NCBI GenBank assembly: GCA_030428825.1
Contig: JAUIEL010000386.1
Location: 1 to 6,915, forward strand
Source of the DNA: a bacterium
Lineage (GTDB): Bacteria; Planctomycetota; B15-G4; JADJEK01
DNA: 6,915 nt
Direction: 5' to 3'
The notes under the pieces: model-generated
The model's input: the letters and a program-made list of their open reading frames with translations, nothing else
Told to the model about the DNA's origin: nothing
Database searches by the model: none
Made by a program: the position numbers and the translations under genes
Shown: positions 1-6,915 of the stretch, piece after piece
Numbering within the stretch: the stretch's first letter is position 1
How the letters are laid out: the number at the start of each line of letters is the position of its first letter

Positions 1-138
1 CGGCGCCGCCGCGCTCAGCAGCAGCAGCGTGATCGCGTGCCCGATCAAGACCAGCCCGAAGACGACCCGCGCCAGCTCGCGCCGCAGCAGCAGGTAGCAG
101 CCGGCCCCGAACAGCAGCCCCGCCAGCAGCCCGGTCAC
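1..138 (-). CDS. mrpC: Na+/H+ antiporter subunit C-like protein (MrpC/MnhC), 5' part only
   Basis: Only the first 46 codons are in the window; the gene continues past the left edge. The visible protein has two hydrophobic segments, at about residues 3-17 and 26-45. They are separated by a short basic/acidic turn (LLRRELARVV) and followed by a GLVLIGHAITLLLL stretch. This is the layout and sequence style of MrpC/MnhC, the small NuoK-like membrane subunit of the multisubunit Mrp Na+/H+ antiporter, which helps exchange cytoplasmic Na+ for external protons. NuoK of complex I is the main alternative, but NuoK normally has a conserved membrane Glu in its second helix, and here that helix has Gly-His (GHAIT) as in MrpC. 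The start is GTG at 138, chosen because a strong GGAGGAG lies just upstream. It follows the mutase gene by 25 bases, so it is probably the third gene of the same transcript. The assignment rests on a short fragment. Confidence 0.72.
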   Translation of the reverse strand, partial: MTGLLAGLLFGAGCYLLLRRELARVVFGLVLIGHAITLLLLSAAAP

Positions 139-142
139 GGCG

Positions 143-150
143 TCTCCTCC
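143..150 (-). promoter_or_regulatory. Ribosome binding site for the mrpC-like gene
   Basis: On the minus strand this reads GGAGGAGA, a near-consensus Shine-Dalgarno sequence. It ends a few bases before the GTG codon at 138, with about 7 bases between GGAGG and GTG. It decides the GTG start and lies wholly in the 25-base gap after the mutase stop codon, so the antiporter gene can be translated independently on a shared mRNA. Confidence 0.75.
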
Positions 151-163
151 CGTCCCGTCGCCG

Positions 164-1749
<1,586 letters not shown>

Positions 1750-1753
<4 letters not shown>

Positions 1754-2727
1754 CGGTCCTCCTCGATCGGATGGTGCGTCCCGAGATGCTCGAGCAGCGC
1801 CGCCATGTCGTCCGGCAGCGGGGACTCGAACGTCATCCGCTCCTCGCGCGCGGGGTGGATCAGCGACAGCCGGTGCGCGTGCAGCGCGTGGCGCCGGACC
1901 TCGATCGCCGGCGCCCCCTCGTCGCGCGTCCGGTCCTCCGCCGCCTGCCACGCCGCCACCGCCTGGCGCCCGTAGACCGGATCGCCGACGATCGGATAGC
2001 CGATCTGCGCCAGATGGACGCGGATCTGGTGCGTGCGCCCCGTGTGAGGCATCGCCTTCACGTGCGTCGCCGTCGCGAACCGCTCGACCACCTCGTAGAA
2101 GGTCGACGACGGCTTCCCCTCCTTCGGGTCGATCCGCATCCGATCGGGCTTGCGCGGGTCCTTCCCGATGGCCAGATCGATGTAGTCGGAGTCGAACGGC
2201 ATCGTGCCGACGACGACGGCCCGGTACTCCTTCTTGACGCGCTTCGCCTTGAACTGCTCGACGAGGTGCTGGCGGGCATGGTTCGTCTTGGCGACCACCA
2301 TCACTCCGGTGGTGTTCGCGTCGAGGCGGTGGACGATCCCCGGCCGGAACACGACGCCGACCTTGGCGATGGCCGGGTCGTGATGGAGGAGCGCGTTGAC
2401 GAGCGTCCCGCTCTTCGTCCCCGGCCCGGGGTGGACGACCATCCCCGCCGGCTTGTCGATCACCAGGACGTGGTCGTCCTCGTGGACGATCCGGAGATCG
2501 ATCGGCTCCGGCTCGGGCGACGACTCGGTCTGGGGCGCGAGGTGGGCCTCGATCGTGTCCCCCGGGCCGAGCCGGTACGCGGGGCGGACGGGGCGCCCGT
2601 TCACGCGGATCTCGCCCGACGCGATGAGGCCGGTCAGAAACGACCGCGAGTACGCGGGATAGAAACGGTGCCCGAGGAACCGGTCGATCCGCGATCCGGC
2701 CTCCCCCTCACCCACTTCGATGGTCAC
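1750..2727 (-). CDS. rluD: RluD-family 23S rRNA pseudouridine synthase
   Basis: With the GTG start at 2727 the protein has 325 residues, almost exactly the length of E. coli RluD (326). Residues about 10-60 form an S4 RNA-binding domain (SRIDRFLG, then YSRSFLTGLIASGEIRVNG). The catalytic domain follows, with DKPAGMVVHPG near 91-101 and the RluA/RluD signature GIVHRLDANTTG with catalytic Asp136. A later HTGRTHQIRVHLAQIGYPIVGDPVYG stretch is also typical. RluD converts uridines in helix 69 of 23S rRNA to pseudouridine and is needed for good ribosome assembly. The signature here has Ala-Asn where many members have Lys-Asp after HRLD; the catalytic Asp is kept. The reading frame stays open upstream to an ATG at 2937, but those residues do not resemble the family and run into the divergent promoter region. 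No Shine-Dalgarno sits close to the GTG at 2727. A CTG at 2739 with AGGGTGG upstream is an alternative start. First gene of the leftward group; sub-family (RluD versus RluA/C-like) inferred from domain order and length. Confidence 0.9.
1757..1764 (-). promoter_or_regulatory. Ribosome binding site for the mutase gene
   Basis: On the minus strand this reads GAGGAGGA, about 4-5 bases from the ATG at 1753. It lies inside the last codons of the upstream pseudouridine synthase gene. It supports the start at 1753 over a longer in-frame reading that would extend to about 1951 through unrelated-looking sequence. Confidence 0.75.
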
Positions 2728-2939
2728 GTTGGTCGTCAGCGGTGCCCACCCTTTTCGTCTTGAGGTCTTGCGCGATCCTGTTACCCTGTCCCAGCTTACC
2801 GCTAGACGGTGAAGACCGGAGGATCGATTTCGGATCCCGGCGGCTCGAGCCTCGGCAGCGTCGTACCGCCGTACCGGCCAGCGATCACGCGACACCGTTG
2901 TCACTCCATCCTCGACATTCCAGCGACAAGGCTCCACCG
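2728..2939. other. Divergent intergenic region
   Basis: These 212 bases separate the leftward rluD start from the rightward exported-protein gene, so they should hold promoters for both directions. Part of the stretch, about 2750-2815, is visibly richer in A and T than the surrounding genes. No pair of -35/-10 hexamers with good spacing is convincing on either strand. A weak AAGG lies about 8 bases before the plus-strand ATG at 2940. The rluD frame remains open across the region, but its translation has no family similarity and looks like a by-product of high GC content. Confidence 0.5.
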
Positions 2940-4850
2940 ATGCAGTTGAAGACCGCTCTCCTCGGCCTGATCGGCGCGCTCGGCCTCGCCAGCGGCGAGG
3001 CCCCGGCGCACGTCGATCCGGCGCCGGCCGCCGCAGCCTCGTCCGAGTACAAGGGCGTCCGCCAGACGGGCGACGCCGCGCGTCCGGCCGAACGGGTCCC
3101 CCCCCGGATGAAGTTCATCCCCGGCGGGACGTTCGAGGTCGGCCTGTCCGAGGACGACGTCCAGGAGCTGGAGCTCGAGAACCCGGCCCTGATCAAGCTG
3201 TTCGCGGCGAGCACCCCGCGCCACGAGGTGACGCTCGAGCCGTACTACATCGGCGAGTTCGAGGTGACGAACGCCGAGTGGAAGCTCTTCCTCGACGCGA
3301 CCGAGCGGAAGCCGTCGAAGGACCTGACCGAGAACTACTGGATCGACGGCGAGATCCCGTCGGGGCACGAGCGGCATCCGGTGACCTTCGTGTCGTTCCC
3401 GGAGGTCGAGGAGTACTGCCGCTGGGCGATGGTCCGCGTGCCGACCGAGCACGAGTGGACGTTCGCCGCGCGCGGCCCGGACGGGGCGATCTTCCCCTGG
3501 GGGAACGAGTTCGACGAGCCGATCCCGAAGGAGCTGCAGCGGCGTCCGCGCGACGCGCAGGAGGCCGAGGAGCTGGAGAAGGCGCGGAACGCCCTCCGCC
3601 GCGGCGGGAACTTGGCGTGGTGCGCCGACTCGAGCTTCAAGGGACGGCGCGAGCCGCAGGAGGTCGGGACGATGCCGGCCGGGGCGAGCCCGTTCGGCCT
3701 GATGGACGTCGTGGGGAACGTCTGGGAGTGGACCTCGTCCCCGTACTCGCCGTACCCGGAGTACGAGGACCTCGACATCAAGACGAAGGCGTCGCGCGGC
3801 AAGAAGGAGCGGTTCACGGCGGCCGAGTACTTCAACAGCTCGCGCCGCGTCCTGAAGGGCGGCTCCTTCGACTCGCCGGCCCTCGCGCTCCGGACGGACG
3901 TCCGGCAGTACGAGGAGCAGAAGGCGTGGAACCAGTCGATCGGCTTCCGGATCGCGAAGAGCGTGCGGCCCGGGCTCGACGCCATCGGCTACGCGCTCGA
4001 GGACGTCGGCTCGTACCAGTTCCACGAGAAGTCGTCGCCGCTCGCCATGGACGCCATCCAGGCGGTCGAGGTGACCCACTTCGACGGCGAAGGCCGGATC
4101 ACCGGTCAGCAGGGGATCGTCTTCGCGCCGGTCTCCGACTGGCCGAAGTACGCGAAGTCCCGCGACTCCGACCGCGACTCGCTGAAGAGCCCGCTGTCGA
4201 TCGGCCTCCTGATCACGAGCGAGCCGATGGTCTACCCGCCGCTCGGGCCGGGGACGTACACGATCGCGTTCCAGGCGCAGGAGAAGAAGTGGAAGAAGCC
4301 GGACGGCTTCAAGGACACGCCGAGCGACGACTGGACGTTCCACGGCTGGGAGGAGTTCGACACGACCTTCAAGGCGAAGCCGAAGAAGGAGGCGAAGCCG
4401 AAGCGGTCGCGGAAGTCGAAGGACGACGCGCCCGCCGAAGGCGAGGAGGAGGGGGCCGAGGGCGAGGAGCCCGCCGAGCCGACCGAGGAGGAGCTCGACC
4501 TCGAGAAGTACCGCTACCGCGCCAACGAGGGGAGCGTCCCGTACGACCACCGTCGGAACCACGTCCTCATCCTCGACTCGAAGAACGTCGTGCTGGCGGC
4601 GCTGCCGGTCGACGATCCGAAGGAGATCTCGAAGCCGGTCGCCGCGACGCTGGTGCGCGCCAACATCGGCGAGAACACCCGGAAGCGGCTCCCGAAGACC
4701 GAGCGCTTCCTCTACTCGTGGTCCGTGGCGTTCAAGGGCGCGCGGAAGCACCTGAAGTTCGAGCTGCCGCTCCTGTTCCGGCCGGACGCCATCCAGGCGG
4801 ACTCGGGCGCGTCGAACGTCGACGCGGAGGCGGCGTCGGAGGAGCGCTGA
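2940..4850 (+). CDS. Exported SUMF1/FGE-fold protein without catalytic cysteines, with unknown C-terminal region
   Basis: The protein has 636 residues. It starts with a signal peptide (MQLK, a hydrophobic run at 5-18, and a plausible signal peptidase I site after APA, residue 23), so it is probably exported. Residues about 56-340 are a formylglycine-generating-enzyme/sulfatase-modifying-factor fold: MKFIPGGTFEVG, EFEVTNAEW, RVPTEHEWTFAARG, FPWGNEF (185-191), FGLMDVVGNVWEWT (G259-W264), VLKGGSF and SIGFRIAK. True FGE has two copper-binding catalytic cysteines in a GGSYxCxxxxC pattern; here those positions are Ser312 and Leu317. It is therefore unlikely to make formylglycine and may be a binding or structural module, or act on something else. 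Residues 341-636 match no family I recognise. They look beta-rich and are split by a charged linker at about 478-518. A Lys/Glu-rich helical insertion also follows FPWGNEF. The start at 2940 is chosen for the signal peptide; upstream in-frame codons lie in the intergenic region. Likely monocistronic, as a hairpin follows. Confidence 0.87.
   Translation: MQLKTALLGLIGALGLASGEAPAHVDPAPAAAASSEYKGVRQTGDAARPAERVPPRMKFIPGGTFEVGLSEDDVQELELENPALIKLFAASTPRHEVTLEPYYIGEFEVTNAEWKLFLDATERKPSKDLTENYWIDGEIPSGHERHPVTFVSFPEVEEYCRWAMVRVPTEHEWTFAARGPDGAIFPWGNEFDEPIPKELQRRPRDAQEAEELEKARNALRRGGNLAWCADSSFKGRREPQEVGTMPAGASPFGLMDVVGNVWEWTSSPYSPYPEYEDLDIKTKASRGKKERFTAAEYFNSSRRVLKGGSFDSPALALRTDVRQYEEQKAWNQSIGFRIAKSVRPGLDAIGYALEDVGSYQFHEKSSPLAMDAIQAVEVTHFDGEGRITGQQGIVFAPVSDWPKYAKSRDSDRDSLKSPLSIGLLITSEPMVYPPLGPGTYTIAFQAQEKKWKKPDGFKDTPSDDWTFHGWEEFDTTFKAKPKKEAKPKRSRKSKDDAPAEGEEEGAEGEEPAEPTEEELDLEKYRYRANEGSVPYDHRRNHVLILDSKNVVLAALPVDDPKEISKPVAATLVRANIGENTRKRLPKTERFLYSWSVAFKGARKHLKFELPLLFRPDAIQADSGASNVDAEAASEER
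4371..4493 (+). repeat. Low-complexity charged linker inside the exported protein (Lys-rich then Glu-rich)
   Basis: Codons 478-518 of the SUMF1-fold protein encode first a basic segment (KAKPKKEAKPKRSRKSK) and then an acidic Ala/Pro/Glu segment (APAEGEEEGAEGEEPAEP). The reading frame is kept, and folded-looking sequence lies on both sides. It is most likely a disordered linker that grew by slippage or short-repeat expansion, with the two halves of opposite charge. Confidence 0.7.
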
Positions 4851-4876
4851 GCCGACCTCCTCCCGCGCGCCGCCGC

Positions 4877-4914
4877 GACGGGCGTCCTCCGGAGTGCTCC
4901 GGGGGACGCCCGTT
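4877..4914 (+). terminator. Strong GC-rich hairpin, probable transcription terminator
   Basis: An inverted repeat begins 27 bases after the stop codon of the exported-protein gene. The left arm (about 4878-4893) pairs with the right arm (about 4898-4913) around a GTGC loop. Pairing is continuous except for one U-G wobble (T4888 with G4903). The following bases begin TTCCGATT, so a proper U-tract is missing. It may terminate with help, stall polymerase, or protect the 3' end of the upstream mRNA. It separates this gene from valS, which would then need its own promoter within about 60 bases. Confidence 0.62.
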
Positions 4915-4977
4915 CCGATTCCGCGGCGACCGTGTATCGTCCGGACTGGACCGGTTTCGCAGATCCGGGGACCCCCC

Positions 4978-6915
4978 ATGACCGAGCTCAAGACGCAGTA
5001 CGACCCGACCGAGGTCGAGTCCGAGATCAGCCGCCGGTGGACCGCCGCCCGCGCGTTCGCCGCCGTGCCCGACGATCGGGACGAGACGTACGTCGTCATG
5101 ATGCCGCTGCCGAACGTGACCGGCGCGCTCCACATGGGGCACGCGATGGACAACGTGATGCAGGACCTCCTGATCCGGTGGCATCGGATGCGGGGCGACA
5201 ACACGCTCTGGCAGCCGGGGACCGACCACGCCGGCATCGCGACCCAGGCGGTCGTCGAGAAGCGGCTGAAGGAGCTGGAGGGGAAGACCCGCCACGACGT
5301 CGGCCGCGAGGGGCTGATCGAGCGGATCTGGCAGTGGAAGGACCAGTACCAGGCCCGGATCATCTCGCAGCAGCAGGCGATGGGCTGCTCGTGCGACTGG
5401 GAGCGCCAGCGGTTCACGATGGACGCGGTCTGCACCCGCGCCGTGCGCGAGGCGTTCTTCCGGCTGTTCCGGGACGGGCTGATCTTCCGCGGCCTGCGCC
5501 TCGTGAACTGGGACTGCCACCTCCGGACCGCCGTCGCCGACGACGAGGTCGAGCGGAAGACGACGCCCGGCCACTTCTGGCACCTGCGGTATCCGGTGGT
5601 CGACCCGAAGCCGGGCGAGCCGGACCACGTGACCGTCGCCACCACGCGTCCCGAGACGATGCTCGGGGACACGGCGGTCGCGGTCCATCCCGACCCGGCC
5701 GCCCAGCTCGAGCGCGTGATCGCGAAGGCGCGGGAGCGGCTGGCGAAGGCGCCCGCGAAGGAGAGACCGCTGATCGAGGCGGAGCTGGAGCGGCTCGAGG
5801 AGCGGAGGTCGACGCACCTGCCGCGGCTGGAGACGCTGGCCGAGATGGCGCGGGACGGCCGGAGGATCCTCCTCCCGTTGATGGAGCGGGAGATCCCGCT
5901 GATCACCGACGAGTGGGCGAAGCCGGAGCTCGGCTCGGGGTGCGTGAAGATCACGCCCGCGCACGACCCGAACGACTACGACGTCTGGACCCGCCACCGC
6001 GACGCGATCGACATCGTCGGCATCCTGAATCCCGACGGGACGATGAACGAGCTCGCCGGCGCGTACGCCGGAGCGGCGAAGGAGGAGGCGCGGAAGCGCG
6101 TCGTCGCCGACCTCGAGGCGCAGGGGCGGCTGGAGGCGGTCGAGGAGAAGGAGATCGAGCTCGGCATCTCCGACCGCTCGAAGACGCCGATCGAGCCGTA
6201 CCTGTCGCGGCAGTGGTTCGTGCGGATGGGCGACGTCGACGGCGGCGTCGTCTTCGGGCGCGGCACGCCGCTCGAGTTCCGCGGGCCGGGCCTCGCCCAG
6301 GCGGCGATCGACGCGGTCGCCGGCGACTGGCGCTCGCCGACCGGCCGGAAGCTCGTGTTCCACCCGGACGCCGACCGGTACGGATCGACGTACGTGAGCT
6401 GGCTGCAGGAGAAGCGCGACTGGTGCATCGGACGGCAGCTCTGGTGGGGACACCGGATCCCGATCTGGAAACGGACCGTCGAGGCGCCCGACCTCGCGCC
6501 GGTGCTCGACGCCCTCCCGGCCGCGGACGCGGAGCGGCTCGCGGTCTGGGTCGGCGACGAGAGCGGCGACCCGATCTCCGTCGACGCCGCGCGCGCCGCC
6601 GCCGCGGAGAAGGGGCGCGGCCCGTTCGAGCTGCAGGTCTGCCCGCGCGACGAGGCGGTCCAGGCCGAGGTCGCGCCCGCGCTCGAGGCGGCCGGCCTCG
6701 AGCAGGAGGAGGACGTCCTCGACACCTGGTTCTCCTCCGCGCTCTGGCCGTTCTCGACCCTCGGCTGGCCCGACGCGACGACCGCGCCGATCGACGAGGG
6801 GCAGCGCCGGCTGGACGACGGGAAGGAGAGCGACGCGTACTACTACCCCGGCTCGTGCCTCGTCACCGGCCGCGACATCATCACGCTGTGGGTCGCGCGG
6901 ATGGCGATCCTCGGC
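4978..6915 (+). CDS. valS: Valyl-tRNA synthetase (ValRS), 3' end outside window
   Basis: 646 codons are present from ATG 4978 and the gene runs off the right edge. The enzyme charges tRNA-Val with valine in the cytoplasm and edits mischarged threonine. The N-terminus (KTQYDPTEVE), PLPNVTGALHMGH with the HIGH-type motif HMGH at 52-55, and WQPGTDHAGIATQ are diagnostic class Ia ValRS sequence. The CP1 editing domain shows TTRPETMLGDTAVAVHP (from 222) and KITPAHDPNDYDV. DWCIGRQLWWGHRIPIW (from 481) and EDVLDTWFSSALWPFSTLGWP (from about 578) follow. The KMSKS loop, anticodon-binding domain and C-terminal coiled coil lie beyond the window. Two oddities: about 50 extra, helical and charged residues in the editing domain (about 240-295), and a cysteine-poor replacement where many bacterial ValRS have a zinc-type Cys cluster (about 500-577). 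The start is supported by GGGGA 6 bases upstream and by the family N-terminus; the Shine-Dalgarno is weak. Confidence 0.97.
   Translation, partial: MTELKTQYDPTEVESEISRRWTAARAFAAVPDDRDETYVVMMPLPNVTGALHMGHAMDNVMQDLLIRWHRMRGDNTLWQPGTDHAGIATQAVVEKRLKELEGKTRHDVGREGLIERIWQWKDQYQARIISQQQAMGCSCDWERQRFTMDAVCTRAVREAFFRLFRDGLIFRGLRLVNWDCHLRTAVADDEVERKTTPGHFWHLRYPVVDPKPGEPDHVTVATTRPETMLGDTAVAVHPDPAAQLERVIAKARERLAKAPAKERPLIEAELERLEERRSTHLPRLETLAEMARDGRRILLPLMEREIPLITDEWAKPELGSGCVKITPAHDPNDYDVWTRHRDAIDIVGILNPDGTMNELAGAYAGAAKEEARKRVVADLEAQGRLEAVEEKEIELGISDRSKTPIEPYLSRQWFVRMGDVDGGVVFGRGTPLEFRGPGLAQAAIDAVAGDWRSPTGRKLVFHPDADRYGSTYVSWLQEKRDWCIGRQLWWGHRIPIWKRTVEAPDLAPVLDALPAADAERLAVWVGDESGDPISVDAARAAAAEKGRGPFELQVCPRDEAVQAEVAPALEAAGLEQEEDVLDTWFSSALWPFSTLGWPDATTAPIDEGQRRLDDGKESDAYYYPGSCLVTGRDIITLWVARMAILG

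Noticed and set aside
2728..2937. N-terminal extension of rluD to ATG 2937 (395 residues)
   Set aside because: The extra 70 residues have no family similarity and cross the divergent promoter region. Starting at 2727 gives the normal RluD length.
2984..3000. Perfect 7-base inverted repeat with a 3-base loop in the signal peptide coding region
   Set aside because: It is GC-only apart from one pair, lies within codons of a normal signal peptide, and is expected by chance in such GC-rich DNA.
4913..4940. Possible valS promoter (TTCCGA, 16 bases, TATCGT)
   Set aside because: Only three and four of six bases match the consensus hexamers, and the -35 part overlaps the hairpin base. It is too weak to annotate.
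4851..4977. T-box or other leader riboswitch upstream of valS
   Set aside because: No T-box sequence or specifier-loop-like structure is visible and the gap is too short. Only the single hairpin is present.
3278..4981. Alternative plus-strand frame within the exported-protein gene
   Set aside because: It is rich in Arg/Gly/Ala with no motifs, while the other frame shows a signal peptide and an FGE-fold signature.
2901..5954. Very long open frame (over 1000 codons) on the minus strand across the exported-protein gene and valS
   Set aside because: It is opposite two well-supported genes, has no recognisable domain, and has low-complexity Arg/Leu/Val composition. It is an effect of GC-rich third positions.
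4732..6453. Open frame of about 570 codons on the minus strand opposite valS
   Set aside because: ValRS motifs are unmistakable on the plus strand. The antisense translation is biased and unlike any family.

Overview
This window is a very GC-rich bacterial segment with strong G/C preference at third codon positions. It holds five protein-coding genes in two divergent groups. No RNA genes, insertion sequences, CRISPR arrays or prophage genes are visible. The valyl-tRNA synthetase is bacterial in type but carries a long helical insertion in its editing domain and has lost a cysteine cluster. A secreted sulfatase-modifying-factor-fold protein lies next to it. From memory of family sequences, this combination suggests a Planctomycetota-like or similar high-GC environmental lineage. 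That assignment is an inference and not proven here.

Left part, minus strand (about 2727 down to 1): an RluD-type 23S rRNA pseudouridine synthase is followed by a stand-alone catalytic subunit of a methylmalonyl-CoA mutase. The two overlap by 4 bases (ATGA). After a 25-base gap that contains a good ribosome binding site, a GTG start opens the first 46 codons of an MrpC/MnhC-like subunit of a multisubunit Na+/H+ antiporter, which runs off the left edge. The spacing suggests one transcript. The three functions (ribosome maturation, propionyl-CoA metabolism, ion homeostasis) are not obviously related.

Middle (2728-2939): a divergent intergenic region, more AT-rich than its surroundings, that should carry the promoters for both directions. 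No convincing promoter hexamers could be picked.

Right part, plus strand: first comes a 636-residue exported protein. It has a signal peptide, a formylglycine-generating-enzyme (SUMF1) fold domain lacking both catalytic cysteines, and a C-terminal region of unknown function interrupted by a Lys-rich then Glu-rich linker. A strong GC-rich hairpin follows it. Then comes valS, of which 646 codons are present before the window ends, so its KMSKS loop and anticodon-binding domain are not visible.

Overall this looks like ordinary chromosomal housekeeping DNA. The item most worth following is the non-catalytic SUMF1-fold exported protein with its unassigned C-terminal half.
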